Origin: an uncultured Oscillospiraceae bacterium
GTDB lineage: Bacteria; Bacillota; Clostridia; Oscillospirales; Oscillospiraceae
NCBI GenBank assembly: GCA_934561515.1
Contig: CAKTGM010000034.1
Location: 1 to 19,962 of the forward strand
DNA: 19,962 nt
Direction of reading: 5' to 3'
This document shows, in pieces, positions 6,174 through 14,261 of this stretch (its first letter is position 1; every line of letters begins with the position of its first letter). The position numbers and the translations under genes were made by a program. The notes under the pieces were generated by a model, which made no database searches, was not told where the DNA came from, and saw nothing but the letters and a program-made list of their open reading frames with translations.

Positions 6174-7001
6174 TTATGCTTCCGCGTTTTTCTCCGGCAC
6201 CATGTGCACGTTCAGGTGGTTGTAGGTCATCTCCACGCCGTGCCGTGCGAAGGTATCGCGCAGCAGCTCGTACATCCTGAAATAGGTCGTCCAGTAGTCC
6301 GCTGTCGCCGTCCAGCAGCGGATGGTGTACTCGATGGCGCTTGCGCCGTAGTTCGAGAGATATACCGTCGGCGCGGGATCGGCGAGCACGGCGGGGAAGG
6401 CGGCGACTGCTTCCATGCAGGCGCTCTTCACGTCCTCGGTCGGTGCATCGTAGGACGCTGTGACCTTGTAGACGATGCGGCGGCGGCCGAGAAGCGTAAA
6501 ATTGACGATCTTCGAGCTGGACATCTCGCGGTTGGGCTGCAGGACGATCTGCCCGTCCGGCGTTTCGACCTTTGTGTGCGTCAGCGAGATCTCGCGCACC
6601 GTGCCAGTCGTGCCGCCCACCTCGATCTCGTCGCCGAGCGAGAAGGGATGCGAGAAGAGAATGACCAGTCCGCCCGCCACATTGCCGAGAATGTCCTCCG
6701 CGGCGAGCGTGACGCCCAGCGTCAGCACCGACATGACGGCCGTGAGCGAGGCGGTGTTGATGCCGAGCGCTTCGGCGGTGACGATGATGGTGAGAAGATA
6801 TAAAAGCGTTTTGACGCTCGCGAGGATGACCTTTTGCAGCCGCTCGTTCAGGCGGCTCGCGCGCGAGAGCAAGCGCGAGAAGAGCTTCATCACAAGGCGC
6901 ACGACGACGAGGCAGATGAGGAACGTCAGCAGCGCCGAGAGGATGCTCGCGATGCTGTAGCTGCCGATCGAGCGGGAAATGATCTGGGAAATGTTTTCCA
7001 T
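6174..7001 (-). CDS. mscS: Small-conductance mechanosensitive channel, MscS family
   Basis: 275 residues, close to the 286 of E. coli MscS. It has three N-terminal hydrophobic segments (about 18-40, 60-82 and 85-115). The pore-lining third helix is glycine/alanine-rich (TLGVTLAAEDILGNVAGGLVILFSHPFSLGD). The conserved beta-domain entry follows (GDEIEVGGTTGTVREISLTHTKVETPDGQIVLQPN), then the C-terminal cytoplasmic cage. It opens under membrane tension to release solutes on osmotic down-shock. The ATG at 7001 has aaagggg upstream on the minus strand. It is transcribed alone from a promoter at 7027-7056, divergent from the M19 dipeptidase gene. Confidence 0.94.
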   Translation of the reverse strand: MENISQIISRSIGSYSIASILSALLTFLICLVVVRLVMKLFSRLLSRASRLNERLQKVILASVKTLLYLLTIIVTAEALGINTASLTAVMSVLTLGVTLAAEDILGNVAGGLVILFSHPFSLGDEIEVGGTTGTVREISLTHTKVETPDGQIVLQPNREMSSSKIVNFTLLGRRRIVYKVTASYDAPTEDVKSACMEAVAAFPAVLADPAPTVYLSNYGASAIEYTIRCWTATADYWTTYFRMYELLRDTFARHGVEMTYNHLNVHMVPEKNAEA

Positions 7002-7026
7002 TGGCGTTCAGCCCCTTTCGCTCCTT

Positions 7027-7056
7027 AGTATACCAGCTTTTGCGCCATCTTGTAAA
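7027..7056 (-). promoter_or_regulatory. Promoter of the mscS gene
   Basis: On the minus strand TTTACA (7051-7056), an 18-base spacer and TATACT (7027-7032) preceded by TGG (extended -10). Confidence 0.65.
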
Positions 7057-7072
7057 GGGCGCGCTTTTTCAC

Positions 7073-7101
7073 TTGAGAAATGGCGGCGCGAGGCGTATAA
7101 T
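7073..7101 (+). promoter_or_regulatory. Promoter of the M19 dipeptidase gene
   Basis: TTGAGA (7073-7078), a 17-base spacer and a perfect TATAAT (7096-7101), 37 bases before the start codon. Confidence 0.8.
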
Positions 7102-7138
7102 GCAGCAAACGATCCATCACGGAAAGGAAGAGAACACC

Positions 7139-8089
7139 ATGCGTCCTTACGCCCTCATCGACCTGCACTGCGACACGCTGACCGACTGCATCCACCGCAG
7201 CGCGCCGGATACCGATACGCTCAACGACCCCGCCCGCACGCTCTCGCTTGCAAATCTCCCGGCGGACGTGCACTGGGCGCAGTTTTTTGCGGTCTATCTG
7301 CCCGACAGCCTGCGCGGGGAGGAGGCCGTGCGCTTCTTCAACGCGGCCTGCGCCGACTTTGGCCGCCAGATGCGGAAATATTCATCCCGTGCGGCGGCCT
7401 GCCGCAGCGCAAGCGAGATGGAGAAGGCTTGGGCGGCGGGGAAGACCGCGGCTTTTTTGAGTGTGGAAAACGGCTGCGCCTTCGCAGGCGACCTCTCGCG
7501 CATTGAAAAAATGAAGCGGCAGGGCGTCTGCGCCGTGACGCTCACTTGGAACGGGGAAAACGAGCTCGGCTCGGGCAGCGTGTCAGAGCGCAGCCTGACG
7601 GACTTTGGAAAAGCCGCCGTGCGCGAGATGGAGCGCTGCGGCATTCTGATCGATGTTTCCCACCTCAACGACGCGGGCCTTGCGGATGTGTTCGGCACGG
7701 CGGAAAAGCCCTTTCTCGCCACCCATTCCAACGCCCGCGCGGTCTGCGCGCACAAGCGCAACCTGACCGACGCGCAGATCTGCGAGATGGTGCGGCGCGG
7801 CTGCCTCATCGGCCTGAACTACTACGTCGCCTTCCTGAGAGATGACGGGGACGTGCGCAGCCTTGACGATCTCTACCGCCACGTTTCGCACTTTTTTGAC
7901 CTCGGCGCGCAGAAAAATCTGGCCCTCGGCTCGGACTTTGACGGCGCGCGCCTGCCCGAGTGCCTCTCTTCTCCCGAAAAGGCGGCGGAGGCCTACGGCT
8001 ATCTTCTCTCGCGCGGCATTTCGGAAGAAGATGCGAACGGCATTTTCTACAAAAATGCCGCCGCCTTCCTGCGCGAGAACCTGCGCTGA
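7139..8089 (+). CDS. Membrane dipeptidase, peptidase family M19
   Basis: 316 residues, a usual length for bacterial renal-dipeptidase homologues, which are binuclear zinc enzymes that cleave dipeptides, often with D-amino acids at the C-terminal position. The metal set is complete: His10 and Asp12 (DLHCD), bridging Glu110 (SVENG), His175 (DVSHLND), His196 (ATHSNAR) and Asp266 (GSDFDG). Arg207 of HKRN is the usual substrate contact. There is no signal peptide or membrane segment, so the enzyme is cytosolic despite the family name. The ATG at 7139 has aaaggaag upstream and lies 37 bases from a good promoter. Starts further upstream in this frame precede or overlap that promoter. A terminator follows at 8113-8143. 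Confidence 0.95.
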   Translation: MRPYALIDLHCDTLTDCIHRSAPDTDTLNDPARTLSLANLPADVHWAQFFAVYLPDSLRGEEAVRFFNAACADFGRQMRKYSSRAAACRSASEMEKAWAAGKTAAFLSVENGCAFAGDLSRIEKMKRQGVCAVTLTWNGENELGSGSVSERSLTDFGKAAVREMERCGILIDVSHLNDAGLADVFGTAEKPFLATHSNARAVCAHKRNLTDAQICEMVRRGCLIGLNYYVAFLRDDGDVRSLDDLYRHVSHFFDLGAQKNLALGSDFDGARLPECLSSPEKAAEAYGYLLSRGISEEDANGIFYKNAAAFLRENLR

Positions 8090-8112
8090 GATGCGAAAAA
8101 AATGACAGCAGG

Positions 8113-8143
8113 GAGGCGGGGCGTTTGCCCCGCCTCTTTTCTT
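8113..8143 (+). terminator. Rho-independent terminator of the M19 gene
   Basis: A perfect 10-bp GC-rich stem (8113-8122 with 8127-8136) and a 4-nt loop (gttt) are followed by ttttctt. Confidence 0.9.
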
Positions 8144-8198
8144 GCGCCTTCCTGCGCAGGCGGGAGAAGAAAATCTGACAAAACTTGCACATTGCTGC

Positions 8199-8227
8199 TT
8201 GAAAAACGAAAAAGTATGCAGTATTAT
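8199..8227 (+). promoter_or_regulatory. Promoter of the hydrogenase operon
   Basis: TTGAAA (8199-8204), a 17-base spacer and TATTAT (8222-8227). The untranslated leader is about 70 bases and includes a GC-rich ccgg/ccgg hairpin near 8252-8265. Confidence 0.75.
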
Positions 8228-8240
8228 AGATAACATCTAT
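8226..8240. promoter_or_regulatory. Inverted repeat over the hydrogenase -10/start region
   Basis: ATAGAT-AAC-ATCTAT is a perfect 6-bp inverted repeat overlapping the end of the -10 and the expected transcription start. It could be an operator; it does not match the Rex consensus (TTGTTAA-type arms). The repressor is unknown. Confidence 0.35.
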
Positions 8241-8305
8241 TAATCAAACCGCCGCCGGGCGACCGGCGACACCCTTTGACAAGCAGCGAAAGGAGAAACT
8301 CAGCC

Positions 8306-10141
8306 GTGTCAAGACTTGATATTATGACGCCCTCCCACGCGCAGACCGTCGTTGACGGTCTGTACCGCGATGTGGAGCGGCGTATCGCCGCGAGTCCCCC
8401 GGGCCTGTGCCCTGTGGACCTTGCCAAGAATTTCCTGGACCTCTGCCACGCGCAGACCTGCGGCAAGTGCGTTCCCTGCCGCATCGGCCTCGGCCAGCTC
8501 TCAGAGCTGATGGAGCAGGTGCTCGAGGGGAAGGCCACAATGGAAACGATCTCGGTCATCGAGCGCATGGCGCACGTGATCGTCAACAGCGCCGACTGCG
8601 CCATCGGCCGCGACGCGGCGCGCCTCGTGCTCGACGGCGTGCAGGGCTTCCGCGACGACTATGAAGAGCATATCCTGCGCCACCGCTGCCTCGGCGGGAT
8701 GCGCGAGAGCGTGCCCTGCGTGGCGCTCTGCCCCGCGGGGGTGGACATCCCCGGCTATCTTGTGCTCATCAAGTACGGCCGCTACGCAGACGCCGTGCGC
8801 CTCATCCGCAAGGACAATCCCTTCCCCTCTGCCTGCGCTTATATCTGCGAGCACCCCTGCGAGGCGCGCTGCCGCAGAAACATGATCGACGACGCGGTGA
8901 ACATCCGCGGTCTCAAGCGCTACGCGGTGGACAATGCTGGCTATGTGCCGCATCCCGACTGCGCTGAGCCCACGGGCAAGACGGTCGCCGTCATCGGCGG
9001 CGGGCCGAGCGGCCTGTCGGCTGCCTATTACCTGGCGCTGATGGGGCACAAGGTCACGGTGTATGAAAAGCGCGCGAAGCTCGGCGGTATGCTGCGCTAC
9101 GGCATCCCTGCCTACCGCCTGCCGCGCGAGGTGCTTGACGCGGAGATCGCCTCGATGCTGTCGATCGGCATCGATGTGCACGTCAATGTCGACGTGGGAA
9201 ACGACGTGAACTTCGACGAGCTGCGCCAGCAGAACGACGCACTTTATATTGCCCTCGGCGCGCACACGGATAAAAAGACCGGCATCGAGGGCGAGGACGC
9301 CGAGGGCGTCATCTCCGCAGTCGAGATGCTGCGCGAGATCGGCGACGACCATATGCCGGACTTCCGCAATAAGGAGATCGTCGTCATCGGCGGCGGCAAC
9401 GTTGCTATGGACGTCTGCCGCAGTGCGGTGAGACTGGGCGCGAGCAAGGTGAGCTGCGTCTACCGCCGCCGTCAGGAGGATATGACGGCGCTGCCCGAGG
9501 AGGTCGAGGGCGCGGTCGCCGAGGGCGTGGAGCTGGTGACGCTTCAGGCCCCCGTGCGCATCGAAACGGACGCAGCCGGCCGCGCGAGCGCGCTCTGGAC
9601 GCAGCCGCAGATCATCGGCGAGATGGACAAGAAGGGCCGCCCTGCGCCGGAAAAGGCCAAGCGCTGCGAAAAGCGCATCGCGGCGGATGTCATCGTCGTC
9701 GCCATCGGTCAGGGCGTGGAGACGCACGGCTTTGAGCAGAGCAAGATCGCCATCAAGCGCGGTGCCTTCGTCGCCGAGACAAGCGGGCAGATCGACAACA
9801 TGGACGGCGTGTTTGCCGGCGGCGACTGCGTCACCGGCCCTGCGACCGTCATCCGCGCCATCGCAGCCGGCAAGGTCGCCGCGGCGAACATCGACGAATA
9901 TCTCGGCTTCCACCATGAGATCGACCCCGGCGTGTCCGTGCCGACGCCGCGGCTGAACAACAAGCCGCCCCACGGCCGCATCGACACCACCGAGCGCGAG
10001 GCGGGCGAGCGCAAGCACGACTTCAAGTGCATCGAGTGCGGGCTGACGGACGAGGAGGCCTACAACGAGGCGTCCCGCTGCCTGCGCTGCGACCACTTCG
10101 GCTACGGAAGCTTCCGCGGAGGGAGGAAAGGAAAATGGTAA
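8306..10141 (+). CDS. NuoF-type Fe-S/GltD-like NAD(P)H oxidoreductase fusion, hydrogenase partner
   Basis: 611 residues. Order of domains: (i) a NuoF C-terminal 4Fe-4S domain, Cys52/Cys55/Cys58 (CGKCVPC) with Cys98, but without the FMN-binding part of NuoF; (ii) a GltD/DPD-type N-terminal Fe-S domain, Cys138, 142, 177, 181, 185 and 189; (iii) an FAD Rossmann motif GGGPSG at 231-236; (iv) an NAD(P)H motif GGGNVA at 362-367 followed by YRRRQEDM; (v) FAD closing motif GVFAGGDCVTGP; (vi) a C-terminal CxxC...CxxC pair (575, 578, 592, 595). It probably passes electrons between NAD(P)H and the hydrogenase encoded next, with which it overlaps by 7 bases. I chose GTG 8306 because aaaggag lies 10 bases upstream; TTG 8276 lacks a site. 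Confidence is high for domains and moderate for partner and cofactor. Confidence 0.9.
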   Translation: MSRLDIMTPSHAQTVVDGLYRDVERRIAASPPGLCPVDLAKNFLDLCHAQTCGKCVPCRIGLGQLSELMEQVLEGKATMETISVIERMAHVIVNSADCAIGRDAARLVLDGVQGFRDDYEEHILRHRCLGGMRESVPCVALCPAGVDIPGYLVLIKYGRYADAVRLIRKDNPFPSACAYICEHPCEARCRRNMIDDAVNIRGLKRYAVDNAGYVPHPDCAEPTGKTVAVIGGGPSGLSAAYYLALMGHKVTVYEKRAKLGGMLRYGIPAYRLPREVLDAEIASMLSIGIDVHVNVDVGNDVNFDELRQQNDALYIALGAHTDKKTGIEGEDAEGVISAVEMLREIGDDHMPDFRNKEIVVIGGGNVAMDVCRSAVRLGASKVSCVYRRRQEDMTALPEEVEGAVAEGVELVTLQAPVRIETDAAGRASALWTQPQIIGEMDKKGRPAPEKAKRCEKRIAADVIVVAIGQGVETHGFEQSKIAIKRGAFVAETSGQIDNMDGVFAGGDCVTGPATVIRAIAAGKVAAANIDEYLGFHHEIDPGVSVPTPRLNNKPPHGRIDTTEREAGERKHDFKCIECGLTDEEAYNEASRCLRCDHFGYGSFRGGRKGKW

Positions 10142-11883
10142 AAAATGTCACGCTGACCATCGACCGCAAGAGCGTCACCGTTCCGGAAAACACGACCATT
10201 CTGGAGGCGGCGCGCAAGATCAACATTCATATTCCCACGCTCTGCTACTTAAAAGATATCAACGAGATCGGCGCGTGCCGCATCTGCTGCGTCGAGATCG
10301 AGGGCATGGAGCGTCTGGTCCCCGCGTGCGATAATGTGGTGGCCGACGGTATGGTCGTTTTTACCAACAGCGCCAAGGCGCGCGAGGCGCGCCGGCTGAA
10401 CCTGCGCCTGCTGCTCTCCCACCACGATACCTCCTGCACCAACTGCACGCGGAGCGGCAATTGCAGCTTGCAGCAGCTCGCCAACGACTTCAATATGCGC
10501 GGCACGCACTTCCCCAAGAAGCTGCGGCGCGAGGCGGTGGACTATTCCACGCCCCTCATCCGCGAGAACGACAAGTGCGTGCAGTGCCTGCGCTGCATTC
10601 AGGTGTGCGAGAAGGTGCAGGGCGTGAAGATCTGGGATCTTCTCGGCACGGGCTCGCGCACGGTCGTGGACGCATCCTATAACCGCCGCATTCAGGACAC
10701 CGAATGCACCTACTGCGGCCAGTGCATCACCCACTGCCCGACGGCGGCGCTGCGCGAGCGCGACGACACGGGCCGCGTCTTTGACGCGCTGGACGACCCG
10801 AACATCGTGACTGTCGTACAGGTCGCGCCCGCGGTGCGCGCGGCGTGGGCCGAGCAGTTCGGCCTTTCGAGCGAGTTTGCAACGCCGAAGCGTATGGTCG
10901 CGGCGCTGCGCGAGCTGGGCTTCCACTATGTTTTCGACACGAACTTTGCCGCCGACCTCACCATCATGGAAGAGGGCAGCGAGTTTATCGAGCGCTTCAC
11001 GCACAAGGAGCAGTACCCCTGGCCGATGTTCACCTCCTGCTGCCCCGGCTGGGTGCGCTTTGTCAAGTCGCAGTACCCCGAGCTCACGGGCAATCTCTCC
11101 ACGGCCAAGTCGCCCCAGCAGATGTTCGGCGCGATCGCCAAGAGCTACTTTGCAGAGAAGATCGGCATCGACCCCAAGCGGCTTTTCGTCGTCTCCATCA
11201 TGCCGTGCGTGGCGAAAAAGAGCGAATGCGCGCTGCCGACGATGAAGGATGCGCTCGGCGATCCCGAGGTGGACGTGAGCATCACGACGCGCGAGCTGAA
11301 CATCATGCTGCGTGCGAACCACATCGAGCCGAAGTATCTGCCCGAGGAGGAGTTCGACAGTCCCCTCGGCTCGTCCACCGGCGCAGCGGTCGTCTTCGGC
11401 GCGACCGGCGGCGTGATGGATGCGGCGCTGCGCTCGGCGTACTTCCTCGTCACGGGCAAGAATCCCGACCCCGATGCCTTCACCGCCGTGCGCGGCATGG
11501 ACGGCTGGAAGGAAGCGACGTTCAATATCCCCGGCGCGGGCGACGTGCGCGTTGCGGTCGTCAGCTCGCTCGGCAGCACGCGCAGGCTCATCGAAGCGAT
11601 CAAGCGCGGCAAGGCAGCGTACGACTTTGTCGAGGTCATGGCCTGTCCCGGCGGCTGCGCGGGCGGCGGCGGTCAGCCCATCCACGACGGCGAGGAGCTT
11701 GCCGAGGAACGCGGCAGCGTTCTCTGGCAGCTCGATCAGGACGAGCTCCTGCGCTTCTCGCACGAGAATCCGGACGTCAAGGCGCTCTATCGAGACTATC
11801 TCGGCTCTCCGCTCAGCGAAACATCGCACCTCCTGCTGCACACCGACCACAATGCGTGGGAAATGCCGCCCAAGGCGCTGTAA
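10135..11883 (+). CDS. hydA: [FeFe] hydrogenase, group A, CpI-like (M3) architecture
   Basis: 582 residues, close to 574 of Clostridium pasteurianum CpI. It reduces protons or oxidises H2 in the cytosol. The N-terminal [2Fe-2S] domain has Cys37, 48, 51 and 65. The His-ligated 4Fe-4S cluster has His97, Cys101, 104 and 110. Two 4Fe-4S clusters are at CVQCLRCIQVC (148-158) and CTYCGQCITHCP (191-201). H-cluster motifs are L1 TSCCPGW (Cys303 ligand, Cys302 proton shuttle), L2 MPCVAKKSE (Cys358) and L3 MACPGGCAGGGGQP (Cys504, Cys508). Proton-path residues Glu280, Glu283, Arg287 and Ser322 match CpI. The ATG at 10135 has ggaggaaagg just upstream and overlaps the previous stop (ATGGTAA), indicating coupling. 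Pairing with a GltD-like protein fits the glutamate-synthase-linked class (A2 in HydDB, by recall). Maturases HydE/F/G are not in the window. Confidence 0.97.
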   Translation: MVKNVTLTIDRKSVTVPENTTILEAARKINIHIPTLCYLKDINEIGACRICCVEIEGMERLVPACDNVVADGMVVFTNSAKAREARRLNLRLLLSHHDTSCTNCTRSGNCSLQQLANDFNMRGTHFPKKLRREAVDYSTPLIRENDKCVQCLRCIQVCEKVQGVKIWDLLGTGSRTVVDASYNRRIQDTECTYCGQCITHCPTAALRERDDTGRVFDALDDPNIVTVVQVAPAVRAAWAEQFGLSSEFATPKRMVAALRELGFHYVFDTNFAADLTIMEEGSEFIERFTHKEQYPWPMFTSCCPGWVRFVKSQYPELTGNLSTAKSPQQMFGAIAKSYFAEKIGIDPKRLFVVSIMPCVAKKSECALPTMKDALGDPEVDVSITTRELNIMLRANHIEPKYLPEEEFDSPLGSSTGAAVVFGATGGVMDAALRSAYFLVTGKNPDPDAFTAVRGMDGWKEATFNIPGAGDVRVAVVSSLGSTRRLIEAIKRGKAAYDFVEVMACPGGCAGGGGQPIHDGEELAEERGSVLWQLDQDELLRFSHENPDVKALYRDYLGSPLSETSHLLLHTDHNAWEMPPKAL

Positions 11884-11890
11884 AACGACA

Positions 11891-11928
11891 AAAAACATCC
11901 CGTATGCTCTGGCATACGGGATGTTTTT
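11891..11928. terminator. Bidirectional terminator after hydA
   Basis: A perfect 17-bp stem including the A/T flanks (11891-11907 with 11912-11928) has a 4-nt loop (tctg). T runs occur on both strands. It serves hydA and the convergent minus-strand gene ending at 11944. Confidence 0.95.
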
Positions 11929-11943
11929 GCGTTGCAAAAGGGT

Positions 11944-12441
11944 TCACCGCTTGGTTCCGTAGAGCAGGATGACATTCACGAGCGTACGGAAAGCGTCCTC
12001 CACGTCACTGTCAAGAACGTAGGCAACGCTGCGCGATGCGTCATCATAGAGAACAGAACCGTCTGCAAAGAGATAAAGATCATGGTCGCGGCCATTTGCG
12101 CGGAACCAGATGGAAACATAGTTGTCTTGCGCGCGAATCACGCTGACCGGCGAAGTCGGCAGACGGAAGCGGCGGTGCGCGGAAATGCCGCTCAGCGCAT
12201 CAAGAAGAGCCTGTCCCGCTTCGCTGTCAGGCTCGGCGGTATAGTCGCACACGCCGCTCGTTTCGCCGTTTTCGGTCGGAACGGTGGCGGCGAGGGAGAA
12301 GATCGCCCGGATCGGCGGCTCGATCTCGTCCGTGTGCAGCAGCTCGCCGAGCGGCTGCGGGCGGCTCAGAAGCAGCGCGGCGGCAAGCAGCACTGCGGCA
12401 ATGCAGATGGTGATGAGCAGGGCCTTCTTTTTCTTGTCCAT
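11944..12441 (-). CDS. Unknown membrane-anchored protein downstream of rqcH
   Basis: 165 residues, family not recognised. MDKKKK is followed by one hydrophobic helix (about 7-25) with no lipobox or clear signal-peptidase site, so it is probably a signal anchor with the rest outside. The outer part has alternating beta-like stretches (FRLPTSPVSVIRAQDNYVSIWF, HDLYLFADGSVLYDDASRSVAYVLD) resembling small beta-sheet extracytoplasmic domains. The ATG at 12441 has aaaggag 8 bases upstream. It lies 74 bases after the rqcH stop with no terminator between, so it is probably the last gene of the mrnC-rqcH operon, ending at the shared terminator. No function is assigned. Confidence 0.75.
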   Translation of the reverse strand: MDKKKKALLITICIAAVLLAAALLLSRPQPLGELLHTDEIEPPIRAIFSLAATVPTENGETSGVCDYTAEPDSEAGQALLDALSGISAHRRFRLPTSPVSVIRAQDNYVSIWFRANGRDHDLYLFADGSVLYDDASRSVAYVLDSDVEDAFRTLVNVILLYGTKR

Positions 12442-12515
12442 GGGTGGTTCTCCTTTCCAGCATCAAACTTGCTTTTGCCGTCCGACAGGGGAGAGGGGAA
12501 TCGCTTTCTGATAGT

Positions 12516-14261
12516 TTACCTGATCAAGAGCTTTTTGACAAGCCCTTCCTCGGGCGTGACGTAGAGCGTGCGGTAGTTGTCGTAGGTCACCATGCCGGGG
12601 CGTGCACCCGCAGGCTTTTTGACGAATTTCACCGGGCAGTAGTCGACGCCGACGCCGCTGCTTTCCTTCGCCTGCGAGAAGTAGGCCGCGAGCATCGCCG
12701 CCTCGCGCAGATCCTCGTCGCCGGGCACGAGCCCCGCGCAGCGCAGGATGACGTGCGAGCCGTGGATGTGCTGGGTGTGGAACCAGTAGTCGCGCTTGTC
12801 GGCCTTTTTGGTGAGCTGATCGTTCTGCACGTTGCTGCGTCCGACGAGGACCTCCAGCCCGCCGGAGGTTTTGAACGTGCGCGGCGCGAAGGCGCGCTTC
12901 TGTTCCTTTTTGCCGGAGGATTTTTTGAGGTAGTTCGTCTCCTGTAATTCGCGGCGGATCTCTGCAAACTCCTGCTCGGTCTCCGCCTGTGCAAGCTCCT
13001 GCAGGACGCTCTCCAAGTACGTCCGCTCGTTTTCTGCCTTCTCAATCTGTTCGCGCAGGTGGAATTCGGCGGTTTTGAGCTTGTTGTACTGCTTGTAGTT
13101 CTTTGCGGCGTTCTGCTGGGGGGTGAGCAGCGGGTCGAGCGGGATGTCGATGAGCGGGCAGCCGTCTTCGTAGTAGTTCTCGGCTTGCAGCACGCGCTCT
13201 CCGCCCTTCATACGGTAGAGGTTTGCGGTGATGAGATCGCCGCGCAGGCGGAATTCGTCGCGCTTTTGCGTGGCGGCATAGTCGCGCTTCAGGTTCTCGG
13301 CTTTTCGCGCCATGCGGTCGCGCGCGACGCTTGCCGCGTGCGCCAGCTCGCGGCCGCGGCGGGCGGAAAGCTCCTGCCGCTCGCGCGCGTCGTAAAATTC
13401 GTCGAGCATCGACGAAAAATCCTCGCGCGTTTCGACTTGCGTCTCCGCGCCGTACTGCGCGATGAGACGGTAGGTGAAGTCCACGGGCTTGCCGTCCCGG
13501 TAGAGGATGACGGGCGTGTAGCGATCTTCCTTGATGGCGTTTGCAGTATCGGCAAATTCCTGCGCCAGCGTCTCGCGCTGCGCATCGCTCAGCGCGCCGA
13601 AGCGCACATCGGTCGCGCCGCCTGCGCGGAAGGCAAGCTCGCGCGCGATGAGCGGCGAAATGCCGGTATAGTGGTCAAGCACCCACTTGTCGACGGCGGC
13701 TTCCTCCTCGCCGCCGCGCCGTGCGAGGGCGATGGCATCCTCCTCCTGCGAAAGAAGGGAGAGCTTGTCGAGCGGCGTCGGCAAGCGGTAGAAAAGGCCG
13801 GGCAGCAGCTGGCGCGCGGCGGAAAGGTCCGCATCCACGCGGCGCAGGCATTCGACGATGCGCCCCTGCGCATCGAGCAGCACAAGGTTCGACCGCCGCC
13901 CCATGCACTCGAGCACGAGCTGCTTCTGGCTGATCTCGCCGAGCTCGTCCGTGCACTGGAGCGTCAGGATCACCATGCGCTCAAGGTCCGGCTGCTCGAT
14001 CGAAAGCACGCGCGCGCCGACCAAGTGCTTTCGCAGCAGCATACAGAACATCGGCGGCTGGGCGGGGTTGTCGCGCAGGATGCTCGTAAGCTGGATGCGC
14101 GGCTGGTTTGCCCCCGCGTTGAGCAGCAATCTCAAATTGCCGCGCAGCAGCAGAACGATCTGGTCGCGCGCAGGCTGCTGCACCTTGTCGATGCGCGCGC
14201 CGATGAGCTTGGGGCGCAGCTCGTTCAAAACTGCCCGCAGGCAGATCGCGTCAAGTGGCAT
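12516..14261 (-). CDS. rqcH: RqcH/NFACT family ribosome quality control protein
   Basis: 581 residues, full length. RqcH binds obstructed 50S subunits carrying peptidyl-tRNA and recruits tRNA-Ala to add C-terminal alanine tails that mark nascent chains for degradation; older annotation calls it a fibronectin-binding protein. Visible parts are NFACT-N (about 1-200, MPLDAICLRAVLNEL and LECMGRRSNLVLLD), the helical/coiled-coil middle (about 295-440, rich in Arg/Glu/Ala) and NFACT-R (about 465-560, VLVGRSNVQND, DYWFHTQHIHGSHVIL, ARPGMVTYDNYRTLYVTP). At the usual Asp-Arg pair (Asp97-Arg98 in B. subtilis), this protein has Glu94-Arg95. The ATG at 14261 overlaps the mrnC 3' end by 11 bases. Confidence 0.94.
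   Translation of the reverse strand: MPLDAICLRAVLNELRPKLIGARIDKVQQPARDQIVLLLRGNLRLLLNAGANQPRIQLTSILRDNPAQPPMFCMLLRKHLVGARVLSIEQPDLERMVILTLQCTDELGEISQKQLVLECMGRRSNLVLLDAQGRIVECLRRVDADLSAARQLLPGLFYRLPTPLDKLSLLSQEEDAIALARRGGEEEAAVDKWVLDHYTGISPLIARELAFRAGGATDVRFGALSDAQRETLAQEFADTANAIKEDRYTPVILYRDGKPVDFTYRLIAQYGAETQVETREDFSSMLDEFYDARERQELSARRGRELAHAASVARDRMARKAENLKRDYAATQKRDEFRLRGDLITANLYRMKGGERVLQAENYYEDGCPLIDIPLDPLLTPQQNAAKNYKQYNKLKTAEFHLREQIEKAENERTYLESVLQELAQAETEQEFAEIRRELQETNYLKKSSGKKEQKRAFAPRTFKTSGGLEVLVGRSNVQNDQLTKKADKRDYWFHTQHIHGSHVILRCAGLVPGDEDLREAAMLAAYFSQAKESSGVGVDYCPVKFVKKPAGARPGMVTYDNYRTLYVTPEEGLVKKLLIR

Noticed and set aside
7001..7138. Longer N-terminus for the M19 dipeptidase
   Set aside because: It would start upstream of the promoter at 7073-7101; the DLHCD motif normally lies near the N-terminus, as it does with the 7139 start.
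8501..10096. Long minus-strand open frame opposite the GltD-like gene
   Set aside because: It is a GC-rich shadow frame rich in Ala/Arg/His/Asp with no family motifs, while the plus strand encodes a complete, motif-rich protein.
10249..11937. Long minus-strand open frame opposite hydA
   Set aside because: Shadow of the hydrogenase reading frame; no ribosome binding site or recognisable domain.
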